From contig JAEWVM010000152.1 of the NCBI GenBank assembly GCA_023396615.1, positions 1-9,108 on the forward strand: a stretch of 9,108 bases of DNA, written 5' to 3'. Positions 1 through 6,631 of this stretch are shown piece by piece. This DNA is from Spirochaetota bacterium. GTDB lineage: Bacteria > Spirochaetota > UBA4802 > JAFGJZ01. The notes beneath the pieces are model-generated. The model ran no database searches. It was given only the letters and a program-made list of their open reading frames with translations, and was not told the DNA's origin. Each line of letters starts with the position of its first letter. The first letter of the stretch is position 1. A program made the position numbers and the translations under genes.

Positions 1-968
1 TTGTGCAGAGCATTCAGTTTATCGATTGCATCCTGTCTTTTTATTTCGCTTATTTTGTGCAGTATAACGTCTTTGAAAACTGAAGCGATTGTTTCAAAAA
101 TCTGCTGGTCCGTAAAATCACAGCCTCCGTCCTTGTTTATAATACCTATAGCGGCTATATTTCTTTCATCATTTTCTATAGGAATAATAAGAAGATTGTT
201 TATGCAGTCGGTAGCTGTGAATATTGAATTGTCGCTTTTTCCAACGAAACGTGATCTTGTTTCATCAAGAATCTGTTTCGAAAAAAACATTATGTTTTTC
301 AGAATGCATGATTTTGCCTTTCCGTCGGTATCCGGAAAATTGCGCGGAAAAGCAACGTTAGTATATTTCTTTCCTTCATTGTTGTAAACGCAGTAAACAG
401 CGGAAGAGGTTATCAGATCGGAAAGTTCCTCAAGAGCGGCATCTATAACTTCTTCAACACTGCTTAATGAAATTGCGCGTTTGAAAAGACGGTTTATGCC
501 GTAATAGAGGAGCCATTGTCTGAAAAGCTGCTGTTCGGTAATCTTGTATTCGCTGATATCTACGAATCCCAATATTAAGCTGTTTTCATCTTCGGCGTTA
601 TGTGTTATCCAGAGTTTTAAAGATACTTTTTCCTGTTCTGATTTTATTGACTCGATATCAAAACTTATTATTTTTTCCTTAGTCTGAAAAGCGAAAATGA
701 CAAATTGTGTTACAAAGTCGATTCCGACAGTTTGGGTGATTTTGTTTGTAAAATCATTGAGTGATGCAGAATTTAGAAATGAAAAGGCGCATTTATTGGC
801 ATAGGTAAATTTAATAAGATTTTCAATTGTTTCTGCTTTCAGCAGCGTCTTGCGGATTTTTTTATCGTTCATTCCGGCAAATTTTTCTTTGATGAGGGAA
901 ACGTCGCATAGAGCAATCCCTATCGGAGCATCGGAAAAGAAAGACGATATGTTCTTATTGGAAAACAT
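1..968 (-). CDS. PAS-GAF signalling protein, N-terminal part (C-terminus beyond left edge)
   Basis: An uninterrupted minus-strand frame starts with ATG at 968-966 and stays open to base 1, giving 322 residues. Residues about 13-147 look like a PAS module: 'SDAPIGIALCDVSLIKEKF' at the front and 'LILGFVDISEYKITEQQL' at the end, the usual PAS exit into a helix. Residues about 165-305 look like a GAF domain, with 'LLIIPIENDERNIAAIGII' as core strands and 'DFTDQQIFETIASVF' as the closing helix. The last residues (about 305-322, 'KRQDAIDKLNAL') begin a helical linker. No membrane segment is seen, so it is probably cytosolic. The output domain (histidine kinase, SpoIIE-type phosphatase or GGDEF) is off the window. 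In-frame ATGs at 983 and 992 are alternative starts, and none has a Shine-Dalgarno site. I chose 968 because promoter-like boxes would put +1 there. The domain calls are by eye. Confidence 0.8.
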   Translation of the reverse strand, partial: MFSNKNISSFFSDAPIGIALCDVSLIKEKFAGMNDKKIRKTLLKAETIENLIKFTYANKCAFSFLNSASLNDFTNKITQTVGIDFVTQFVIFAFQTKEKIISFDIESIKSEQEKVSLKLWITHNAEDENSLILGFVDISEYKITEQQLFRQWLLYYGINRLFKRAISLSSVEEVIDAALEELSDLITSSAVYCVYNNEGKKYTNVAFPRNFPDTDGKAKSCILKNIMFFSKQILDETRSRFVGKSDNSIFTATDCINNLLIIPIENDERNIAAIGIINKDGGCDFTDQQIFETIASVFKDVILHKISEIKRQDAIDKLNALH

Positions 969-973
969 GTCAA

Positions 974-1002
974 AGTTTAGCATAACATGCATCAATATTC
1001 AA
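974..1002 (-). promoter_or_regulatory. Possible promoter of the PAS-GAF gene
   Basis: On the minus strand there is TTGAAT (997-1002), a 17-bp spacer and TAAACT (974-979), the latter preceded by TGC as in extended -10 promoters. Each box matches the sigma-70 consensus at 4 of 6 positions. The predicted start site falls on or next to the A of the ATG at 968, which would make a leaderless transcript. In AT-rich DNA such matches arise by chance, so this is tentative. Confidence 0.3.
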
Positions 1003-1024
1003 GAAATAATGATGTATATTATGC

Positions 1025-1055
1025 GCAAAGCCGCCTTTTGCCGGGCGGCTTTTGC
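1025..1055 (-). terminator. Hairpin terminator after the zinc-ribbon/DUF4389 gene
   Basis: GCAAAGCCGCC (1025-1035) pairs with GGCGGCTTTTGC (1044-1055), with one bulged base and an 8-nt loop. On the minus strand the GC-rich stem is flanked by AAAA before and TTT after, and it begins 7 nt past the TGA of the gene ending at 1062. It separates that gene from the PAS-GAF gene. The T tract is short, so termination may be partial. Confidence 0.6.
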
Positions 1056-1061
1056 ATGATG

Positions 1062-3098
1062 TCAGTCGAATCTGAATGACGGATACGAATCGATTGATCC
1101 TGCGATATATGAGGCGATGTTGGTGTAATATCTGAAATATCTTACAAGAAAATCGAACAGAAAATTCGGATATTTTCCCGTAATAATTATGCTGATGAGA
1201 CCAATGAATGAAAATATTGAGGCTCCGACACTGATGATAAAGAATATGATCAGATGCGGAAGAAGAGCTGCAAGAATACCTACAACAGAAAGACGTAAAA
1301 AAGCAAGGACGCGCGAATTGTTTTCCGGACGCACAATGTTGAACTGAAGAGGATAATCGACATCATTTCGTCCCGCAAAAGGCGGATTCTCTTCGATGAT
1401 TCCGCTCATCACGGCCGAGAGCGCGCATGAATATCTGAGCATCTTTTCGCTCAGCATCACGTAATCCTTTTCTCCTTTTCCTGTAAAAAGAACAATGATA
1501 TTATTTATAAAATTTATCACTACAGATGCCGGAGAATAAACCATAAGAGAAATGAAATGCGGAATCAGTGAAAAGTTATAGATAAAAAGAAGTTTTAACA
1601 GCGCTTTGAAGCGCGAATATCTGATAGTGTAATCTACTGAAAAGTTAACATAACCGTTTCCGGATTCTTCTTTTTCTATAGCATTTACTTCGGAAGAATA
1701 AGTGTCATATTCAGGTTTGATGTCAAGGAATGATTCTTCGGCAGAATCTTCGATTGTATCTTCTTCCTGATATCTGTCAATGTCGATTGCAGGCAGGCTG
1801 GATTCTTCCTGATAGTGTTCGGAAATAAGATCTCCGTAACCTGTATCAATATTGTTATCGGCAATCGAATCAATTCCGAAACCTGAGTCGATATCATTTA
1901 GCGAAAGAGGTTCTTCATCATTTAAGTTCTGACCCGTGAAAGACGGAGTTTCTTCTATTTGATCAAATGAAATTCCTGCGTCTGAAAGAGCCAGTCTGCT
2001 TAACGTTTCATCCGGCGCTTCTCCGCTCAGCATCTCCGGAGACTCTTCAAGTTCAATATCAAGTGAGTCAAGGTCAAGAGTAAGACTTTCATCGTCATCC
2101 TGTTTTTTGGTTACTACCGGTTCTTCAGGAGAATCGCCGGAAAGAATCTCGTTTGTTTCCTGAAGGTCGAGGTCGAGCGAATCAAGGTCAAGAGTAAGAC
2201 TCTCGTCTTCGTCGGATGAAGTGAGTGAATCTTCGGTTTCAATGGAACCGAGATCAAAAGTTATCTTTTCATCATCAGTGTCTTCAGGATTGGATTCTTC
2301 TTCTGTTGCAAGGTCGAGGTCATCAAGATCAATCGAAATTTTTTCGTCATCGGCATCTTCAGAGAATGAAGTCGTTTCTTCATCAGACGGAAGATCATTC
2401 AGTTCTATTGAAATTTTTTCATCATCATTGTCATCGGATTTGCCGTTGATAACCGACATGTCAATTTCCGGTTCAATATCGCTGTGAAAAGAGTCGATAG
2501 AATCAACACCGAATCCTTCAGGAATAAGGGATTCGTTTGTTTCGAGATCAAGAGAGTCGAATGAAATTTCATTATCAGAAGACTTTTCTTCTACGGGATT
2601 ATCGGATTCTATGAAATTGAAATTGTCGTCATCATTAAATGAGTCAGCAATATCTATCTGTGAATCCAGTTCGTCAGATGCCGGTAAATCATCAAGTTTA
2701 TTGTCGTCACCGGATATATTGTCGAGGTCGGGGAAATCGAAAGAATCGGTCATTTCGTTAGAAAGATTCTCTGCTTTTTCGGCCGGAGTGTCATCAAAAT
2801 CAGGAAAATCGAAACTGCCCATGTCATCTGAACCGAAAGCGGTATCAGACTGAGAGTTGTTTTCGGAAAATGCGCTGTCATCGGCCATATCATCTGAAAA
2901 AGATCCGGAAGACTGATTCATCTCTTCGAAATCTGAAATATGCTCTTTAGCCGGCAATGTATGAAGATGTGAATCCGGGCGGTTGTCCACGACGACGCTT
3001 GTTCCGCATTTCGGGCAGCCGAAACCGAATTTCTTGCCTTCGACCTTCGAGTCATCCACCGAATAGGCGGAATTACAGTTTGTACAGCGAACTATCAT
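1062..3098 (-). CDS. Zinc-ribbon (MJ0042-type) protein with long acidic repeat region and two DUF4389-like membrane modules
   Basis: This 678-aa protein has three parts. Residues 1-40 form an MJ0042-type zinc ribbon with C5-x2-C8 and C28-x2-C31. Residues about 41-480 are rich in Asp, Glu and Ser with no obvious fold. They carry repeats: 'DDEKISIELNDL' at 225, 'DDEKISIDLDDL' at 250 and 'DDEKITFDLGSI' at 275 (exact 25-residue period), 'DESLTLDLDSLD' at 298 and 336 (38-residue period), and 'SFDFPD' at 95 and 119. Residues about 483-581 and 582-678 are two DUF4389-like modules, each with hydrophobic segments; the second ends 'KYPNFLFDFLVRYFRY'. The start ATG has GGGAG five to six bases upstream. 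The gene follows the DUF4234-like gene by 13 bp, so they are probably co-transcribed. I infer a cytosolic zinc-ribbon head and an acidic tether anchored in the inner membrane. Its function is unknown. Confidence 0.9.
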   Translation of the reverse strand: MIVRCTNCNSAYSVDDSKVEGKKFGFGCPKCGTSVVVDNRPDSHLHTLPAKEHISDFEEMNQSSGSFSDDMADDSAFSENNSQSDTAFGSDDMGSFDFPDFDDTPAEKAENLSNEMTDSFDFPDLDNISGDDNKLDDLPASDELDSQIDIADSFNDDDNFNFIESDNPVEEKSSDNEISFDSLDLETNESLIPEGFGVDSIDSFHSDIEPEIDMSVINGKSDDNDDEKISIELNDLPSDEETTSFSEDADDEKISIDLDDLDLATEEESNPEDTDDEKITFDLGSIETEDSLTSSDEDESLTLDLDSLDLDLQETNEILSGDSPEEPVVTKKQDDDESLTLDLDSLDIELEESPEMLSGEAPDETLSRLALSDAGISFDQIEETPSFTGQNLNDEEPLSLNDIDSGFGIDSIADNNIDTGYGDLISEHYQEESSLPAIDIDRYQEEDTIEDSAEESFLDIKPEYDTYSSEVNAIEKEESGNGYVNFSVDYTIRYSRFKALLKLLFIYNFSLIPHFISLMVYSPASVVINFINNIIVLFTGKGEKDYVMLSEKMLRYSCALSAVMSGIIEENPPFAGRNDVDYPLQFNIVRPENNSRVLAFLRLSVVGILAALLPHLIIFFIISVGASIFSFIGLISIIITGKYPNFLFDFLVRYFRYYTNIASYIAGSIDSYPSFRFD
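2058..2426 (-). repeat. Periodic acidic repeats inside the zinc-ribbon/DUF4389 gene
   Basis: This stretch encodes residues 225-347 and contains three copies of a DDEKI[ST][IF][ED]L motif at exactly 25-residue steps, then two copies of DESLTLDLDSLD 38 residues apart. At DNA level, bases 2068-2087 and 2182-2201 are identical over 20 bp and 114 bp apart, in phase with the reading frame. That identity suggests fairly recent internal duplication, or selection on the motif. Confidence 0.75.
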
Positions 3099-3111
3099 CT
3101 TTTACTCCCGG

Positions 3112-3426
3112 CTACTTCCCTGGAAAATATCTTTCATTAATGCTGTTTTGTATGATCAGTACCGAAAGAGGCAGAAAAATGATCATGTACCATTTGAGAT
3201 CCCTGTCATTGATTTCTTCCGCTTTCTGCATATATTTTAAATTTAGGTAAACACCCCAGATTCCGGCTGTAAAAATAGTAAGCATGATGTTCGAAACCGG
3301 ATTATCTCCGAATATTCTGCTTGTTCTTGCAAGCCACCAGAAATAGTAAAGACCGGCGCTGAATATCAATAAAAGAAGAAGAATTATCAGATTATTCTCC
3401 GGCATGTATTCTGGTCTGTGTTCCAT
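3112..3426 (-). CDS. Small DUF4234-like membrane protein
   Basis: This 104-aa protein has three hydrophobic stretches: residues about 12-31 ('NLIILLLLLIFSAGLYYFWW'), about 44-63 ('VSNIMLTIFTAGIWGVYLNL') and about 79-94 ('WYMIIFLPLSVLIIQ'). The order 'FWWLARTS...', 'LTIFTAGIWGVYLNLKYMQKAEEIN' resembles DUF4234 proteins, where a Tyr/Trp-rich helix is followed by a G-[IL]-[YW]-G-x-Y helix and a basic/acidic cytosolic turn. AGGTAGGCGG lies about 10-19 bases before the ATG and is a weak ribosome-binding match. The gene is the first of a two-gene minus-strand unit with the zinc-ribbon/DUF4389 gene, 13 bp downstream. Its role is unknown. A shared envelope function is inferred only from the spacing. 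Confidence 0.8.
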   Translation of the reverse strand: MEHRPEYMPENNLIILLLLLIFSAGLYYFWWLARTSRIFGDNPVSNIMLTIFTAGIWGVYLNLKYMQKAEEINDRDLKWYMIIFLPLSVLIIQNSINERYFPGK

Positions 3427-3454
3427 CAGATGATTCCGCCTACCTTCTGTTTGA

Positions 3455-3476
3455 TTTTGACACTATTAAGTCAAAA
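3455..3476. promoter_or_regulatory. Inverted repeat (possible operator) between divergent genes
   Basis: TTTTGAC (3455-3461) and GTCAAAA (3470-3476) are perfect inverted arms separated by 8 bp. The site lies 29 bp upstream of the DUF4234-like start on one side and about 125 bp upstream of ridA on the other, and it overlaps the -35 box of the proposed ridA promoter. The geometry fits a dimeric regulator, but the arms are short and AT-rich. Confidence 0.35.
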
Positions 3477-3486
3477 TGTCTACTAT
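3457..3486 (+). promoter_or_regulatory. Candidate promoter for ridA-tcdA
   Basis: TTGACA (3457-3462, full consensus) is followed by an 18-bp spacer and TACTAT (3481-3486, 4 of 6). It points toward ridA and would give a leader of roughly 105 nt. The leader includes a small CACAG-TTTT-CTGTG hairpin (3551-3564) of unknown meaning. No equally good promoter was found on the opposite strand for the DUF4234-like gene. Confidence 0.45.
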
Positions 3487-3587
3487 TTATTAACGGAATA
3501 AATGATGATTATATTTAGAAAAAATATTTGAAGAAAGCGGATTATTCTTGCACAGTTTTCTGTGTTAAATAGAAGAAATAATATTTT

Positions 3588-3594
3588 GAGGTGG
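3588..3594 (+). promoter_or_regulatory. Shine-Dalgarno site that decides the ridA start
   Basis: GAGGTGG sits five bases before the GTG at 3600. The longer in-frame GTG at 3591 lies inside this site and would have no ribosome-binding site of its own, so translation is expected to begin at 3600. Confidence 0.75.
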
Positions 3595-3599
3595 AAGTT

Positions 3600-3974
3600 G
3601 TGAAAAAAGCAGTAAGCGGCAAAGGGATTCCTTCTGCACTTGGTCCGTATTCTTCGGCTGTTATAGCCGGAAATACCTTATATGCTTCAGGTCAGATACC
3701 TGTTGATGAAGCCGGTAATTTAATCAGTTCATCTGTCGCCGATGCATTGTCAGTGATTATGAAGAATGTAACGGCGATTCTTTCCGCCGAGGGAATGACT
3801 CTGGATGACATAGTTAAAACGACTGTTTTTTCCGCAAGCATGGATTATTTTGCTGAATTTAATGAAGCATATGCGTCTTATTTTCAAAAACCGTATCCTG
3901 CCAGAAGTTTTATCGAAGTTTCGAAGCTTCCGAAAAACGCAATGATAGAAATGGAATTTATAGCGGTAAAATGA
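3600..3974 (+). CDS. ridA: RidA family 2-iminobutanoate/2-iminopropanoate deaminase
   Basis: This 124-aa protein has the normal length for the family. RidA hydrolyses reactive enamines/imines, such as 2-aminoacrylate released by PLP-dependent serine/threonine dehydratases, to 2-keto acids and ammonia, protecting PLP enzymes in the cytosol. Family marks are 'LGPYSSAV' (Y17), 'LYASGQIPVD' (28-36), 'DDIVKTTVF' (69-77) and the signature 'YPARSFIEVSKLPKNAMIEME' split around R102, with E117. These match the E. coli residues Tyr17, Arg105 and Glu120, so the active site is intact. It starts with GTG at 3600, chosen from the Shine-Dalgarno position. Its TGA overlaps the next ATG (ATGA), so translation of tcdA is probably coupled to it. 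A nearby PLP dehydratase is not present. Confidence 0.95.
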   Translation: MKKAVSGKGIPSALGPYSSAVIAGNTLYASGQIPVDEAGNLISSSVADALSVIMKNVTAILSAEGMTLDDIVKTTVFSASMDYFAEFNEAYASYFQKPYPARSFIEVSKLPKNAMIEMEFIAVK

Positions 3975-4747
3975 TGACTGAAACTCTTTACCGTGATATA
4001 ACAAGCAGGACGGAGCTTGCACTCGGCACGGCTGCGTGCGAAAATCTTTTTGAAGCAAAAATTCTTATTGTCGGAGTGGGCGGTGTCGGAAGCTGGTGCG
4101 CCGAAGCTCTTGTGCGTAGCGGTGTTAAAAATATTACCTTGATAGATTTTGATTCTGTCTGCGCGACGAACATCAACAGGCAGGCTCAGGCTCATTCGGA
4201 AAATATCGGAAAAGCTAAAGTCGATGAAATGAAGAAAAAGCTCATGCTGATAAATCCTTCTGCGTCAGTTGAAGTTTTTAACATCATTTTCAGTGAAGAG
4301 AACCATGATGTGCTTAATATTGAATCATTTGATTATGTAGTCGATGCAATAGATTTTGTTAAGCATAAGGTTTATTTGTTAAAGCTTTGCATGGAAAAAA
4401 AGAAAAAAATAATTTCGTCGATGGGAGCAGGTTCCAGAACCGATGCTTCCAGGATAAGACTTTCAACAATAGCAAAAACGCAAAACTGTTCACTTGCAAG
4501 GGCTGTCCGCAATGCGCTTAGAAAGGAAAACGTAAGTTTAAATATTCCCTGCGTTTACAGTGAAGAAATTCCCGTTAAACGTCTCGTGCAGGCAGAAACG
4601 GATGTTGAACAGGAAGACGGAAAACTCAGTAAAAAAATCATCAACGGTTCGCTGATGCATATAACCGCTTCTTTCGGTCTTATGATTGCCGGTGCAATAA
4701 TAAGAGACGCGGCAGGAATAGAGAAAATCAGCGCGTGGAAGAGTTAA
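3971..4747 (+). CDS. tcdA: tRNA threonylcarbamoyladenosine dehydratase (ThiF/E1 family)
   Basis: This 258-aa protein is close to the usual 250-270. TcdA uses ATP to cyclise t6A at position 37 of ANN-decoding tRNAs into ct6A; in E. coli it works with the CsdA-CsdE sulfur-transfer pair. Visible features are the nucleotide-binding loop GVGGVGS (35-41), the strand 'ITLIDFD' with D59, N67-x-N69-R70-Q71, K81, 'YVVDAID' (122-128), and the TcdA-specific stretches 'SMGAGSRTDASRIRLSTIAKT' (split near 150-170), 'CSLARAVRNALRK' (173-185) and 'CVYSEE' (194-199). No rhodanese or ThiS-processing module is present, which favours TcdA over ThiF or MoeB. ATG at 3971 overlaps the ridA stop; a second ATG follows at 3974. 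Its last 20 bp overlap the end of the convergent 7TM sensor gene. Confidence 0.92.
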   Translation: MMTETLYRDITSRTELALGTAACENLFEAKILIVGVGGVGSWCAEALVRSGVKNITLIDFDSVCATNINRQAQAHSENIGKAKVDEMKKKLMLINPSASVEVFNIIFSEENHDVLNIESFDYVVDAIDFVKHKVYLLKLCMEKKKKIISSMGAGSRTDASRIRLSTIAKTQNCSLARAVRNALRKENVSLNIPCVYSEEIPVKRLVQAETDVEQEDGKLSKKIINGSLMHITASFGLMIAGAIIRDAAGIEKISAWKS

Positions 4748-6404
4748 TAGTTTTTACTAAAGTAACTTTGTTTCCCTTTTCATTGTAGCTGATTTCTTCA
4801 AAAATTCCGTGTGCCATTATTATGCCTTTTCCGCGGCTTTCTTCGGTAATAATTTTATTATCTTTAATCGATGCTAGAATTTTTCTGTGATCGAAACCGT
4901 TTCCTTCATCTTCAACTTCAAACACCGCCTTTTTAGAAAAAAGATGCATTCTTATTGTTACTTTTTTGGCTGAAAAAGGTGCTTCATTTTGTTTCTTAGT
5001 TATATAGTCGATATAGTCGGATTTTCCTAAAATTCTGCTTTTTTCTTCATAAGATATTCCGAGATTGCCGTGTTCTATGGCGTTAATAATAATCTCGCGA
5101 AGACCGATTCTGATGTTTGTGACTTCATATGAAGTCATGTATTTTGAGAGATTTCCAACAAGAGATTTGCCGATTTCTTCGGCTGTGCTGAAATTATTTC
5201 CGATTACATACTTTCTTGATTCCTCTTCAAGATAACGTGCGGCCTTATTTTCAGGGATGGGCGAGGCTTTAACAATTATTTCTTTTTCGTTATCAATATC
5301 AACAGGTTCGAACCGTATTGAATATTCTCTAGGCGATGTATTCTTTGAATATAGAAAGCAGTTGAAAGTTATAGGCTTTCCGGCATCAGCTGATTTCTTT
5401 AACTTATTCTTTATCATTTGAGATTCAATGTGATTTGAATCTTTTTCTATATGAATGATATCCATAAATTTCATTAAACTGAAATCAGAATCAGTAAGTT
5501 TTAATTCTCTCTGAGCAGCATAGTTTGAACTTAAAAAAATGAAATCTTTGTTAATCGAAAATATGAAGTCGTTGGTTCTTTCCACGAGTATTCTGTATTT
5601 TCTTTCGGAAACAGCGATGATATGATGGGCAGCCTCGACTTTCTTGGCGACATTGACGTAATGAACAATCAATCCGGCTATTACGGATAGAGCGAAAAAT
5701 GTAATTCCCAGTGAAAACCGTGAAAAATATTCATTAGGCAAAAAGTCATAATTGATTCCTCTGTAGACGAAGATTGAATCAATTAAGCCGCCGGCAATTG
5801 CAACGAGCATTCCGATAAGCGGATAAATAAGATAAGATACATGTTCCCGCTTGCGAAGTATGCTTGCAATGGAAAAGATAGCATAGAAACTGCATATGGC
5901 AAGCATCCCGTCTCTTATCATGTAGAGAATCCCTTCCGATCCTCTCCCGAAATCCGCTTCGTTTATCATCCATGTAGCTTTTCTGGTTTGAGAAGAAATA
6001 AAGGCGTCCGGGAAAAAGAAAACCGAGATAAAGCAAATCATTGCAAAAGCGAATCCCGCCGTTGAAATGATGTTGTTTATCTTTAGTCTTGTTTCTTTTA
6101 ATTCAAGCATTTGTCCTAGAATATAAGGAACGCCGAAAACGAAAAAAGCTCCTGCGGTTTGTTCTAACTGATGAAAGTGAATTGATAACTGCCAATTTCT
6201 TCCGAGACCTCCGATTGAGAGAATCAGTACTTCGGACGCAACGAAGACGAACGCGCAAAGGCATAAGAATCCCATTGTAGCATAAAGTTTTGATTTGTAT
6301 CTTGCGGAGAGGTAAAGAGATATTGTCAGCCCGATTAAAAGCATTCCGGTGCAGAAGGACGGAATTAGAAGCTGAATCAGGGTGATTGGTCTTTCAAACT
6401 GCAT
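4728..6404 (-). CDS. 7TM-PAS sensor with RsbW-like ATPase domain (no phosphoacceptor domain)
   Basis: This 558-aa protein has seven hydrophobic helices, at about 10-33, 40-64, 79-100, 109-132, 159-182, 190-212 and 229-252. A short coil leads to a PAS-like domain (about 263-382, 'SERKYRILVERTNDFIFSINKDF' onward). The C-terminal ATPase of the GHKL/HATPase_c_2 type (about 395-556) has an N box around E437 with N441, 'EHGN' at 444-447, 'DEGNGFD' at 499-505 and 'GKGIIMA' at 525-531. I see no HisKA/DHp helix or phosphoacceptor His between PAS and ATPase, so it resembles membrane-tethered RsbW/SpoIIAB-type serine kinases rather than classical histidine kinases. The expected partner, an anti-sigma-factor antagonist or response regulator, is not in the window. 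GAGG lies eight bases before the ATG. The gene is divergent from the adenylate cyclase gene and overlaps tcdA at its 3' end. Confidence 0.9.
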   Translation of the reverse strand: MQFERPITLIQLLIPSFCTGMLLIGLTISLYLSARYKSKLYATMGFLCLCAFVFVASEVLILSIGGLGRNWQLSIHFHQLEQTAGAFFVFGVPYILGQMLELKETRLKINNIISTAGFAFAMICFISVFFFPDAFISSQTRKATWMINEADFGRGSEGILYMIRDGMLAICSFYAIFSIASILRKREHVSYLIYPLIGMLVAIAGGLIDSIFVYRGINYDFLPNEYFSRFSLGITFFALSVIAGLIVHYVNVAKKVEAAHHIIAVSERKYRILVERTNDFIFSINKDFIFLSSNYAAQRELKLTDSDFSLMKFMDIIHIEKDSNHIESQMIKNKLKKSADAGKPITFNCFLYSKNTSPREYSIRFEPVDIDNEKEIIVKASPIPENKAARYLEEESRKYVIGNNFSTAEEIGKSLVGNLSKYMTSYEVTNIRIGLREIIINAIEHGNLGISYEEKSRILGKSDYIDYITKKQNEAPFSAKKVTIRMHLFSKKAVFEVEDEGNGFDHRKILASIKDNKIITEESRGKGIIMAHGIFEEISYNEKGNKVTLVKTINSSTR

Positions 6405-6470
6405 AATCTTGCCCTCGTATATCAGTGACGAACTTTATTTTTAGAGAATTTCGCAAAGCATATCTTAAGC

Positions 6471-6499
6471 AGTATGAAGCGGATTAGAGTGATTGTCAA
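6471..6499 (-). promoter_or_regulatory. Promoter of the 7TM-PAS sensor gene
   Basis: On the minus strand there is TTGACA (6494-6499), a 17-bp spacer and CATACT (6471-6476, 4 of 6). The implied start site is near 6464, giving a leader of about 60 nt that contains the GAGG ribosome-binding site before the ATG at 6404. This is the best sigma-70-like promoter in the window. Confidence 0.55.
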
Positions 6500-6544
6500 T
6501 ATTATAATCCGGATAAAAGGTTGATACGGTAAGTATAATAATTC

Positions 6545-6565
6545 GGCGGATTTGACGATTCCGCC
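6545..6565. repeat. GC-rich inverted repeat between the divergent signalling genes
   Basis: GGCGGA (6545-6550) and TCCGCC (6560-6565) are perfect arms around a 9-bp centre. The site is upstream of the promoter of the 7TM sensor and about 50 bp upstream of the cyclase start, so it could be a regulator-binding site. No T tract follows on either strand, so it is not a terminator. Confidence 0.35.
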
Positions 6566-6600
6566 AAACATTATGCAATGGTTTGGAGACTCTTTTTTCC

Positions 6601-6631
6601 TTGACATTTGTTTTGAATGACGATGAATAAT
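6601..6631 (+). promoter_or_regulatory. Possible promoter giving a leaderless adenylate cyclase mRNA
   Basis: TTGACA (6601-6606), a 19-bp spacer and AATAAT (6626-6631, 5 of 6) lie just before the in-frame ATG at 6638, which would then be at +1. The spacer is longer than the preferred 17 bp. No Shine-Dalgarno site precedes any of the candidate ATGs (6617, 6623, 6638), which fits a leaderless start but does not prove it. Confidence 0.3.

Noticed and set aside
1..387. Plus-strand open frame of 128 codons at the left edge
   Set aside because: It lies opposite the GAF region of the minus-strand PAS-GAF gene, whose translation is domain-like; the plus frame has no recognisable features or ribosome-binding site.
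2058..2426. Acidic repeat DNA as a CRISPR or minisatellite array
   Set aside because: Repeats are in phase with a clear reading frame, degenerate and unequal in spacing, so they are protein repeats.
2221..2853. Plus-strand serine-rich open frames opposite the acidic region
   Set aside because: They are mirror translations of Asp/Glu/Ser-rich codons of the minus-strand gene and do not show independent coding signals.
3551..3564. CACAG-TTTT-CTGTG hairpin as a riboswitch or attenuator of ridA
   Set aside because: Five base pairs only, with no following T tract and no known riboswitch signature.
6422..6607. Minus-strand 61-codon open frame upstream of the 7TM sensor gene
   Set aside because: It contains the best promoter of the window (6471-6499) and an inverted repeat, has no Shine-Dalgarno site, and its product looks random.
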